The translations under genes and the position numbers were made by a program. Positions 1-7,555 of a DNA stretch of 8,842 nucleotides are shown here, in pieces. Positions within the stretch are counted from its first letter, which is position 1; every line of letters begins with the position of its first letter. Origin of the DNA: Candidatus Zixiibacteriota bacterium (GTDB taxonomy: Bacteria > Zixibacteria > MSB-5A5 > GN15 > PGXB01); contig CP070766.1 in the NCBI GenBank assembly GCA_020345705.1, positions 429,333-438,174 on the forward strand, given 5' to 3'. Below the pieces are notes generated by a model. It saw nothing but the letters and a program-made list of their open reading frames with translations. It did not search any database and was not told the DNA's origin.

Positions 1-657
1 CTCATGATAGAGAGTATCGAGTTTCCCGGTCGAGATGGTGTACCTCCCGATATGCATGTCCTTCCGGTTGTCAATGTAGAGGTAGAACTCGTCCGGATTA
101 TCTTCGTTGAAGATGAGACCCGAATAACGCACGGTCCGGCTCTCGAGAAGCGGGCGGAACTGTCCGTTGCGGGAGAAGTGCCAGATATCATGCATTTCAT
201 CGCCATGCTTATTGACCCTGACCAGGATGTAGTCACCCGACGGATGGACCGAGTATCCGCTGATGGTTAGTCCCTCGTCGGTCCAGTTGTTCGGGCTGAG
301 CTGCATCGGCCAGCTCATCACCTTGTCCATGTAAAAGAGGGCCTCGCTTTCCCCGGTGAGCCGCATCGTGAAGTAGATACGACCCGTATTGTCAATTTTG
401 GGGCTGGTGACCAAATCGATTCCAAGAAGGAATGACAGGTCGCGGACGGTCGGTTCCCAGAATTCGGAGGATTGAATGGTCTCGGTAGTTATCTTGCTGG
501 CGCTGTCGATATATGCCATAATTTTGGCTGTATCGGTCGTCACCCAGGGGTCAATCTCACCCAGAATTTTCTCAATTTCGCCGGCATCCTGAGCGAATGC
601 CGCCGAAAGGGTGAATATGACCAGGAGAAGGGCCAGGCCCAGAGTCCTTAACGGCAT
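1..657 (-). CDS. Exported S9-like (prolyl oligopeptidase family) peptidase, N-terminal part, truncated by window edge
   Basis: The 219 visible codons read without a stop to the left edge, so the C-terminus is missing. The start ATG (655-657) has a perfect AGGAGG on the minus strand (663-668) five bases upstream. Residues 1-22 form a signal peptide: MPLR, a hydrophobic core LGLALLLVIF, then AFA before Q23, a good signal peptidase I site. Residues 24-75 look helical. From about residue 85 the repeats resemble beta-propeller blades of S9 peptidases or TolB-like proteins (PKIDNTGRIYF, SVHPSGDYILVRV, MHDIWHFSRNG, YTISTGKLDTLYHE), including the 'HPSGDYI' type strand typical of S9 propellers. The alpha/beta-hydrolase catalytic domain with its Ser-Asp-His triad would lie outside the window, so peptidase activity is inferred. 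The protein should act in the periplasm or outside the cell. It could instead be a propeller-only TolB/WD40-like protein. The gene is 149 bp downstream of the 807-3764 gene and has its own promoter candidate. Confidence 0.65.
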   Translation of the reverse strand, partial: MPLRTLGLALLLVIFTLSAAFAQDAGEIEKILGEIDPWVTTDTAKIMAYIDSASKITTETIQSSEFWEPTVRDLSFLLGIDLVTSPKIDNTGRIYFTMRLTGESEALFYMDKVMSWPMQLSPNNWTDEGLTISGYSVHPSGDYILVRVNKHGDEMHDIWHFSRNGQFRPLLESRTVRYSGLIFNEDNPDEFYLYIDNRKDMHIGRYTISTGKLDTLYHE

Positions 658-690
658 GAGAGCCTCCTGTAAGTTTATTTTGGTTTGTCA

Positions 691-719
691 ACGTTAAGAA
701 ATGCATTCAGTTAAGTCAA
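691..719 (-). promoter_or_regulatory. Candidate sigma70 promoter for the S9-like gene
   Basis: On the minus strand TTGACT (719-714) is followed after 17 bases by TAACGT (696-691). The -35 matches the consensus in 5 of 6 positions, but the -10 matches in only 3 of 6. It lies about 35 bases upstream of the start codon and 23 upstream of the AGGAGG. A second, perfect TTGACA (691-686) has no usable -10 at the right distance. The rest of 658-806 shows only a short weak hairpin (756-772) without a T-tract, so I call no terminator for the upstream gene. Confidence 0.35.
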
Positions 720-806
720 GGTATTCAGGCTATTTTTATTCTAATACGCAGATTGTCGCGTCTTTGATGCGAAGAAGATCGAATTCGGCGGTCGGAAGAC
801 ATTCGG

Positions 807-3764
807 TTACGGCTTGAGAATTATTCCGTGACCGTCGCGCCCGTTTATCAAGACCTCAATCGGACTGTCAAGAGTGACATGCCTGATGAACGTAGTTTCA
901 CGCGCCACCGTCCGGCTGTTAAGCCAGCCCCAGTCGATGAAGTTGTTTTCATCGGTCTTTTCAATCGTCAGGTAGCCGATCTGGAAGGCGATCAGGTTCT
1001 GGTAAAAATGAGTCCCAAAAGAAGGAGTCACGGAGAAATCGCCGTATTTTGCTTCTATAATAACCTGTACACTCGAAATCTGATCCCAGGTAATCGGAAT
1101 GCCGAGCCATCTATCGGCGGTACCCCACCGACCGGGGCCAACCAGCATATACGGCTTGCCCCGCTTTTTGAACATCGCGTTGAATTCGCCGATCTGGGCC
1201 GCCATTTCAGGCATCTTCGAACGGTCGAAGCTGTCCGTCCGAACATAGACGATATCTTTTATCCCAGTTATCTTGCCATGGCTCAGCGTCTGATTGCTCC
1301 TGCAGACGATCCTGTCTTTTTCTATTTCACTGAAAGTAAGGCTGCCAAGGGCCGTCTCCAGCGCCATCGGTCTGATCTGGAGAAAGCCGAATTCATGGGG
1401 CCTTTTTCGATCTTCAGAGAGTTCGGCGGCAAACTCAATCTCGACCGGGCAGTTCATCCCGCTGCTTCCCAATTGAAGCAGAAATCGGAGCAGCTCATCA
1501 AGGGGAAATATCTTCGACTTGAGAATAGGCGCAAAAGTGACAATCCTGATGCCCTTGCGGGCCGTTCCATCGTAAACACGGTCATTATCGGCGGAGTATG
1601 TTGACCCAACAAAGGCCAGTGTTCCGTCGGCATCGGCCCGGTCGATGGCCGACCTGACAAGGCCCATTTCGCCGCCCGGGTGCGGGTAGGCATCGGGACG
1701 GCTCATGTCGACGGCATAGAAGTCTTTCTGTGAGTTCTCAAGGAAATCTTTAGGTGTTGAGAATTGAGGCAGGCTTTGCGGATTATTGGGGGAGAAGTAA
1801 AGGCATTTGCCTCCATCCACGACCGTTTTCCCGAGACCGAGAGCGGCATAGACGACGCCCTCCTCCGGTCTAATATTGCCGATCGAATAAAAATCGTATG
1901 ATCGGGCAATCCCCGACAGAACCGGGTAGAATGAATCCCCTCTCTTTTTTCCGACGACCTTCTGGAGTATAACCGCCATTTTCTCTTCTTCCGGACGATT
2001 GCCGGTCGCCTCGATGTAGCTCTTGGACTTTCTGAAAAAAGTTGAGGCATAAATATATTTTATGGCGGCTTCGACCCGATCCAGACGAGCCTTTCTGTCG
2101 CGGTGGCAATTGGCCAACATGTGCGTATCGAAAATGCCGGCAAAAGGCTGGTAGTGCGAATCTTCCAGAAGAGATGACGACCGCACGGCGATCGGGTACT
2201 TAACGACGTCCAGAAATGATTTCAAATCGGTGATAATGCCCTTCGGAAGCCTGGCCTTAAAGAACGCTGAGGCAATCTCTTCATCGGATTTGTCACCCAG
2301 CGCGAATTCCAGCAGCTTGTTCTTTTCCAGAAATTCATCATAAACTGAGGTGGAGATAATGGCTGACGGCGGGACCGTTATTCGGACTCCGTCGAAGCAG
2401 TCATAGACGTTGTACCTTCTCAGGAGCCTGTTTATAAATGCCAACCCCCGTCCTTTGCCTCCCAATGAGCCGTCACCAATCCTGACGAAGTCGGTCTGAA
2501 GATCAAATTGCTTGCGCGAAAAATCCGACACAATGCCAAGCTGTTTCTCATGACGAAAACTTCGGAAAGTCTTGACAAGGTAACCTCGCAGGGTCTTTAA
2601 GTCCTTGAATTCAGAGACCTTTCGGGGGCGGAGCCTGACCGCAAGGTCAAATTCGGTGCGGGCCATGAGCCAGTTGGAGAAGTGATTGCGGTTGCCATGA
2701 TATATGAGGGATTCTTCCGGGACGGTGGCCAGGCATTTCTCCATCGAGTGGAAATCCGTGGCGCGGCCGACCTCGGTCCCGTCGGCGAGCCTGAAAACAA
2801 AGTCGCCGAATCCGAAATTCTGCATGATAAAATTCCTCAGGTCGGCCAGAAGGGTCGGGGATTTCTTGTGAAGAAATGAAATGCCGTACTTCCCGGCCAG
2901 TTCGGCGTTCGCCGGATTTGAGGACTGCAGCAGGATGGGCAGATCGGGAGCTTTTTCTTTGACCTCTTGGGCCAGTTCCAGCCCGGCTCCGTCATTTGGC
3001 CTGCCGTCTTTCATAAAGCGAATGTCCGATATGACTCCCAGCAGGTACTTCTGATATTTCTCAAAGAGATGCCACGCGTCTTCAAAAGTGTCTGTAAGAA
3101 GGATTTTGGGCCGAGCTCTCATCCGCAGGATCTTATGAGTCATGTTAAGGCTGTCGGACATCAGGGCCTGCGTCTGGTGCATTATCTCCGTGAATATCTG
3201 AGGCAGATACGCCGAATAGAATCGTACTGAATCTTCAATGACGATTATCACCCGGACGCCGACCAGCCTCGTGTCGAAATCGACGTTTCTCTTATCCTCT
3301 ATGTACTTGACAATGGCAGGAAGGATGTCGGCTTCGCCGCTCCATATGAAGGCTTTGTCAAGGGCGCGATAATAATCTTCGCTCTCCGCGACTTCGAGTT
3401 CGCGGGGGTGAAACGCAAGCAGCACGACCGGAATGTCAGGGATGATTTTCTTGGCCTCCATGCCGAAGGAGATAATATCCATATCGCTCAGCTGGCGGAA
3501 GACGATTATCATGTCGAATTTCTGCGTCTCTAAAAGCTCGAGAGCTTCCGTTCCCCGCGAGACCCTCCTTATGTGGGGGGTGAAGGTCAGGTTGAGCTGG
3601 GCATACTCTCTGAAAAAAAGCTGGGAGATGTGGCCGTCCTCTTCAAGAATAAAGGAATCATAGAGGCTCGAGACGACCAGAATGTCCAGCACCTTGTAGG
3701 GCATTAATGAATCGAATCGGGCAAAGCCGGATTCATAATCTTTCAGGTCAATTTCCGGTTTCAT
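807..3764 (-). CDS. Tandem receiver-like / PEP synthase-like ATP-grasp fusion protein (PEP/pyruvate-binding domain protein)
   Basis: This complete 985-residue cytoplasmic protein has no signal peptide or membrane segment. Residues 24-158 are receiver-like but degenerate, with F89 where the phosphoacceptor Asp is expected (DMIIVFRQLSDMD). Residues 168-318 form a second receiver with intact-looking E177/D178, D247, S281 and K300. Residues 320-420 are a linker domain containing RNHFSNWLMARTEF. Residues 425-800 match the nucleotide-binding domain of PEP synthase and pyruvate phosphate dikinase: GGKGRGLAFI at 435-444, AVRSSSLLEDS at 526-536, QIRPM at 796-800. Residues 805-985 carry GPGRWG (876-881) and GTHFYQN (917-923). 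The phosphohistidine swivel domain with its Thr-Gly-Gly...His motif, and the PEP/pyruvate barrel, are not visible, so it is not an ordinary PEP synthase. Such proteins are usually annotated only as PEP/pyruvate-binding. The start at 3762-3764 has only a weak GA-rich ribosome site. The next Met (residue 21) has none and would cut into the region just before the first receiver. Function is unknown; regulated phosphotransfer is inference. Confidence 0.85.
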   Translation of the reverse strand: MKPEIDLKDYESGFARFDSLMPYKVLDILVVSSLYDSFILEEDGHISQLFFREYAQLNLTFTPHIRRVSRGTEALELLETQKFDMIIVFRQLSDMDIISFGMEAKKIIPDIPVVLLAFHPRELEVAESEDYYRALDKAFIWSGEADILPAIVKYIEDKRNVDFDTRLVGVRVIIVIEDSVRFYSAYLPQIFTEIMHQTQALMSDSLNMTHKILRMRARPKILLTDTFEDAWHLFEKYQKYLLGVISDIRFMKDGRPNDGAGLELAQEVKEKAPDLPILLQSSNPANAELAGKYGISFLHKKSPTLLADLRNFIMQNFGFGDFVFRLADGTEVGRATDFHSMEKCLATVPEESLIYHGNRNHFSNWLMARTEFDLAVRLRPRKVSEFKDLKTLRGYLVKTFRSFRHEKQLGIVSDFSRKQFDLQTDFVRIGDGSLGGKGRGLAFINRLLRRYNVYDCFDGVRITVPPSAIISTSVYDEFLEKNKLLEFALGDKSDEEIASAFFKARLPKGIITDLKSFLDVVKYPIAVRSSSLLEDSHYQPFAGIFDTHMLANCHRDRKARLDRVEAAIKYIYASTFFRKSKSYIEATGNRPEEEKMAVILQKVVGKKRGDSFYPVLSGIARSYDFYSIGNIRPEEGVVYAALGLGKTVVDGGKCLYFSPNNPQSLPQFSTPKDFLENSQKDFYAVDMSRPDAYPHPGGEMGLVRSAIDRADADGTLAFVGSTYSADNDRVYDGTARKGIRIVTFAPILKSKIFPLDELLRFLLQLGSSGMNCPVEIEFAAELSEDRKRPHEFGFLQIRPMALETALGSLTFSEIEKDRIVCRSNQTLSHGKITGIKDIVYVRTDSFDRSKMPEMAAQIGEFNAMFKKRGKPYMLVGPGRWGTADRWLGIPITWDQISSVQVIIEAKYGDFSVTPSFGTHFYQNLIAFQIGYLTIEKTDENNFIDWGWLNSRTVARETTFIRHVTLDSPIEVLINGRDGHGIILKP

Positions 3765-3799
3765 TTTGCTTCAGACCTGCGAAGTGATATTCGTAATCG

Positions 3800-3827
3800 T
3801 CTATATAAAATCATCAACTCAATGCAA
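3800..3827 (-). promoter_or_regulatory. Candidate promoter for the receiver/ATP-grasp gene
   Basis: On the minus strand TTGCAT (3827-3822) and TATAGA (3805-3800) are separated by 16 bases, within an AT-rich stretch 36-63 bases before the start codon. The -10 is fair and the -35 weak. The call rests mainly on the local AT-rich composition and on the terminator-like hairpin just upstream. Confidence 0.3.
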
Positions 3828-3852
3828 TTTATACGGCCTGCTAAAGGAAAGG

Positions 3853-3883
3853 GATGGTGGAGTAGCGCGGCTGCTCCACCGTC
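3853..3883 (-). terminator. Hairpin downstream of gdhA, probable weak terminator
   Basis: GGTGGAG (3856-3862) and CTCCACC (3874-3880) are perfect inverted repeats. AGC/GCT pairs extend the stem inward to a GCG loop, and G-A/T-C pairs extend it outward. It begins 31 bases past the gdhA stop codon. On the minus strand it is followed by a pyrimidine-rich run (CCCTTTCCTTT) rather than a pure T-tract, so termination would be imperfect. The two imperfect positions are C-A mismatches in the minus-strand RNA but G-U pairs in a plus-strand RNA. Confidence 0.5.
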
Positions 3884-3913
3884 GTGAATATAATCTATCA
3901 ACGGTTAAGGTGC

Positions 3914-5257
<1,344 letters not shown>

Positions 5258-5263
5258 GCTCAA

Positions 5264-5269
5264 CTCCTT
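5264..5269 (-). promoter_or_regulatory. Ribosome binding site that fixes the gdhA start
   Basis: AAGGAG on the minus strand lies six bases before the ATG at 5257-5255 and directly abuts the in-frame TTG at 5263-5261. Normal spacing requires the ATG, giving 447 residues rather than 449. Confidence 0.8.
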
Positions 5270-5290
5270 GCTTTATTTAACCCAGTGGTT

Positions 5291-5306
5291 TGTTACATAT
5301 TTCACA
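5291..5306. promoter_or_regulatory. CRP/FNR-family-like palindrome in the gdhA leader
   Basis: TGTTA-N6-TCACA differs at one base from the CRP-type palindrome TGTGA-N6-TCACA. It lies just downstream of the predicted gdhA transcription start (about 5311), where a bound protein would be expected to repress. A second TTCACA (5310-5315) follows nine bases after the first (5301-5306). This is a single short match in AT-rich DNA, so chance is quite possible. Confidence 0.25.
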
Positions 5307-5317
5307 AAATTCACAGG

Positions 5318-5345
5318 AATGTAGCCAAAATTGCAGCAATGTCAA
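5318..5345 (-). promoter_or_regulatory. Candidate sigma70 promoter of gdhA
   Basis: On the minus strand a perfect TTGACA (5345-5340) is followed after 16 bases by TACATT (5323-5318, 4 of 6 matches). The predicted start near 5311 gives a leader of about 50 bases with a well-placed AAGGAG. An A/T-only tract (T6-C-A8, 5362-5376) sits near -51 to -65 and could act as a distal UP element. Confidence 0.55.
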
Positions 5346-5418
5346 CCCATTAGTTGGGCCATTTTTTCAAAAAAAACCTGTATTTCTTACCGATCCGGCC
5401 GCATCTCAATAGCCGGCG

Positions 5419-5455
5419 GCAAAACCGAATCCGGGCGGCCCCGGGGCGGTTTTGC
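5419..5455. repeat. Inverted repeat between the divergent genes
   Basis: GCAAAACCG (5419-5427) and CGGTTTTGC (5447-5455) are perfect inverted repeats of nine bases. Between them CCGGG (5431-5435) and CCCGG (5440-5444) form a second, inner GC stem with a CGGC loop. The A4...T4 edges around a GC-rich core resemble a bidirectional terminator, yet the element lies between two divergent genes, upstream of both. Alternatives are an insulator between leaky divergent promoters, an operator, or the end of an unrecognised small RNA. The rest of 5346-5556 holds an A/T tract and the TTGAC elements, and no convincing gene. Confidence 0.6.
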
Positions 5456-5480
5456 GATATGAAATTTCTGAATTTTGGGG

Positions 5481-5494
5481 TTGACAAAAGTCAA
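5481..5494. promoter_or_regulatory. TTGAC palindrome upstream of the phosphoesterase gene, possible -35/operator
   Basis: TTGAC-AAAA-GTCAA is a perfect 5-base inverted repeat centred about 70 bases before the start codon. Its left half also reads as a perfect -35 (TTGACA), and another TTGACT occurs at 5504-5509. No convincing -10 is found at 16-18 bases from either one; the AT-rich CATATTTT (5517-5524) is too close to the second. The promoter of the plus-strand gene therefore cannot be fixed. The palindrome could be an operator. Confidence 0.3.
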
Positions 5495-5556
5495 TTATTG
5501 GCGTTGACTACGGCTTCATATTTTCAACGGAGCAGCAATTCATAGGGAGGTAAAAA

Positions 5557-7320
5557 ATGGGAAGGACAACTCGGATCTATTGCTTTTTCTCTCTCCTTTT
5601 TCTGGGTTGTATAGGGGTTTCATCATGGGCGACGGACACGACCGGCGGTAGCACTGATGCCCCAATCCGTTTCGCCATAATCGGCGACCGCACCGGAAGT
5701 AACGTTCCCGGGATCTATGAACAGATTATCTCTGAAGTCGAAAGACTCAGACCTGATTTCGTCATGAACGTTGGGGACATGATCGAAGGGTACACTGACG
5801 ACACGGTCCGTCTGAAAGAAGAATGGGCGGAGTATGATTCAACGATTGCCTCACTGTCGATGCCGATTCATCTGACACCGGGCAACCATGACATCCTGAG
5901 TGACGTGCAGGAAAGCATCTATAGGCGCCTTGTCGGTGAGCCGTACTATTCGTTCAATCACGGCGATCTGCATTTTGTCATCCTTGACGTTGGCCGCTGG
6001 GAGTCGTCCGAGGAACTCCCCGGTGAGCAGATAGACTGGCTGATCAAGGACCTCGAGAAAAATGCTGAGGCCGCATTTACGTTCGTCTTTTTCCATAAGC
6101 CGTTCTGGTATAACTCGGTTGCTGAAGGCAAACCGGATACGCTTCACAGCCTGTTTGTCAGATACGGTGTCGATGCCGTCTTCAACGGCCACCACCATGA
6201 GTATTTCAGCGGCGAGTATGACGGTATTCGCTACACCAGCCTCGGCAGTTCGGGCGGCGGCGCAGACCCATCGCCAAGCGGGCTTCACTATCATTTCGCG
6301 TGGGTGACGGTAGACGATGACGGTATTCATATCGCACCAATAAAGATGGGTGCGGTTCTGCCATGGAACGAAATCACCGCTGACGAGAGGAAAATCTATA
6401 GCTCCTTCCGGAACCGGGGTCTGACATTTGAAAGCCAAACGCCTGTCGAGCCGGATCTGACCGTGAACAGTTCCAGAATCGGAGTCGTTCTGGACAACAC
6501 AATGTCGGAGGTCGCCCTGGACGATTCGCTGGAGTGGACGATCCCCGAGGGCTGGACTGTTGAGCCGCAGGCGATGTATGCTACGGTGCCCGCGGGCGCG
6601 AAAAAGACATTCTATTTCGATGCATCATGCAGCGGCGAAGTATTCCCGGTACCGTCGGTGACGACGACCTTCAACTACGCCGAAGGCAAAAAAGTAACGG
6701 TGGACGGCAACCTGTGCGTCGCCCGGCAGGCCTGCTGTTATCCGGCGACACCGAAACCCGTTATTGACGGCGACCTGTCGGAGAGCTTCTGGAAAGACCC
6801 TGAGACGCGTCTTGTCGCGCCGGGCGGCGGAGAGATGGGAATAGATTCGGTACAGTTTTATTTCGCGTATGATAAGAACAATCTTTATCTGGGGGCACAT
6901 TGCATCGATCAGGATATCGACTCCCTGGTCGGCAAGATTACCGAGCAGGACGGCGCGATTTTTACAGAGGATTGTGTCGGGTATTTCATTCAACCGACGT
7001 TGGAGCTGGATACTCTTTATCAGATATATTTTAATCCGCTTGGTGCGGTTTATGACGTTAAGTACTGGCATGCCGAGGAAGGTTACCTGGACGGCGATCG
7101 TGATTTCAACGGGAAATACAATGTCAAGACGAAGAAGGGCGACAGCTACTGGTCGATTGAAATACAGCTTCCTCTGGAGCAATTCGGAGTTTCGATGAAA
7201 AAAGGCGATAAAATCCACGTCAATTTCCGCCGCAAACAGCCCAGGTTTGAGACCGCCGCCGATTGGCAGACGCCTATCGATTGGGATGTCAACACTTACG
7301 GCCTTCTTGTTATGATGTAG
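5557..7320 (+). CDS. Exported calcineurin-like metallophosphoesterase with C-terminal CBM9-like domain
   Basis: The 587-residue protein is complete. GGGAGG (5545-5550) precedes the ATG by six bases. Residues 1-25 form a signal peptide with likely cleavage SWA/T26; C18 sits in a poor lipobox (FLGC), so a lipoprotein is possible but less likely. Residues 37-270 are a calcineurin-like phosphoesterase: GDRTG (43-47, metal D44), NVGD (71-74), PGNHD (108-112), FFHKPF (H180) and GHHHEY (211-216). The usual DxH of the first motif is DRT here, a variant I associate with a secreted subgroup of the family. Residues 295-390 look like a beta-sandwich. Residues 398-580 resemble a CBM9-like domain (KPVIDGDLSESFW, then VQFYFAYDKNNLYLG and WSIEIQLPLEQFG), suggesting binding to a polysaccharide or cell surface. 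Six cysteines after residue 355 could form disulfides. The substrate is unknown: a phosphodiester or phosphomonoester outside the cytoplasm. A strong terminator follows, so the gene is probably transcribed alone. Confidence 0.88.
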   Translation: MGRTTRIYCFFSLLFLGCIGVSSWATDTTGGSTDAPIRFAIIGDRTGSNVPGIYEQIISEVERLRPDFVMNVGDMIEGYTDDTVRLKEEWAEYDSTIASLSMPIHLTPGNHDILSDVQESIYRRLVGEPYYSFNHGDLHFVILDVGRWESSEELPGEQIDWLIKDLEKNAEAAFTFVFFHKPFWYNSVAEGKPDTLHSLFVRYGVDAVFNGHHHEYFSGEYDGIRYTSLGSSGGGADPSPSGLHYHFAWVTVDDDGIHIAPIKMGAVLPWNEITADERKIYSSFRNRGLTFESQTPVEPDLTVNSSRIGVVLDNTMSEVALDDSLEWTIPEGWTVEPQAMYATVPAGAKKTFYFDASCSGEVFPVPSVTTTFNYAEGKKVTVDGNLCVARQACCYPATPKPVIDGDLSESFWKDPETRLVAPGGGEMGIDSVQFYFAYDKNNLYLGAHCIDQDIDSLVGKITEQDGAIFTEDCVGYFIQPTLELDTLYQIYFNPLGAVYDVKYWHAEEGYLDGDRDFNGKYNVKTKKGDSYWSIEIQLPLEQFGVSMKKGDKIHVNFRRKQPRFETAADWQTPIDWDVNTYGLLVMM

Positions 7321-7353
7321 CGGATTGCAATGGAACTTATCGAATAATCTCAT

Positions 7354-7380
7354 GGGCAGGCCCAAGCCTGCCCTTTTAAT
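7354..7380 (+). terminator. Rho-independent terminator of the phosphoesterase gene
   Basis: A perfect 8-bp stem GGGCAGGC / GCCTGCCC (7354-7361 and 7366-7373) with a four-base CCAA loop is followed at once by TTTTAATTT. It begins 33 bases after the stop codon. Confidence 0.9.
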
Positions 7381-7392
7381 TTCTAATTTCAG

Positions 7393-7442
7393 TGCGCTTG
7401 TCGGCAGAGCCGGCGTTCCCTTGTGACCGGGCCGCCGGCGCA
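7393..7442. repeat. GC-rich nested inverted repeats in the spacer before the M3 peptidase gene
   Basis: GCCGGCG (7409-7415) pairs with CGCCGGC (7433-7439). TGCGC (7393-7397) pairs with GCGCA (7438-7442), and CGGC-AGA-GCCG (7402-7412) can form a small competing hairpin. The element lies between the terminator and the next promoter, outside any coding region. No T-tract follows on either strand, so it is not an obvious terminator. Confidence 0.4.
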
Positions 7443-7467
7443 TTAAGACATTTCTGCACAACCCCAC

Positions 7468-7495
7468 TTGATATTTTACGTATTGTTAGCATATT
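7468..7495 (+). promoter_or_regulatory. Candidate sigma70 promoter of the M3 peptidase gene
   Basis: TTGATA (7468-7473, 5 of 6) and CATATT (7490-7495, 4 of 6) are spaced by 16 bases in an AT-rich stretch after the upstream terminator. The predicted start near 7502 gives a leader of about 55 bases containing TTAATTAA (7524-7531) and the ribosome site. Confidence 0.45.
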
Positions 7496-7555
7496 AGGCA
7501 GATTTTTGGAAAGAGAAGAGCGGTTAATTAATTTTAGCGATAAGGAGAGCTATTG

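Noticed and set aside
756..772. Short hairpin (TCGC...GCGA) downstream of the receiver/ATP-grasp gene as a terminator
   Set aside because: The stem is about 7 bp with a mismatch on the relevant strand and no T-tract follows.
828..1604. 258-codon plus-strand open frame opposite the receiver/ATP-grasp gene
   Set aside because: It lies wholly antisense to a gene with clear domain motifs and resembles no family. Long antisense frames are expected from the codon bias.
5362..5376. T6-C-A8 tract as a phase-variable repeat
   Set aside because: It is outside any gene and beyond the core promoter, so length changes would not switch a reading frame. A distal UP element is the simpler reading.
5354..5545. 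63-codon plus-strand open frame in the divergent spacer
   Set aside because: It starts at a TTG without a ribosome site, runs through the inverted repeat and promoter-like elements, and gives a low-complexity basic product.
6625..7467. 280-codon minus-strand open frame over the end of the phosphoesterase gene and its terminator
   Set aside because: It overlaps the CBM9-like coding region and crosses a strong terminator. The translation has no recognisable motif.
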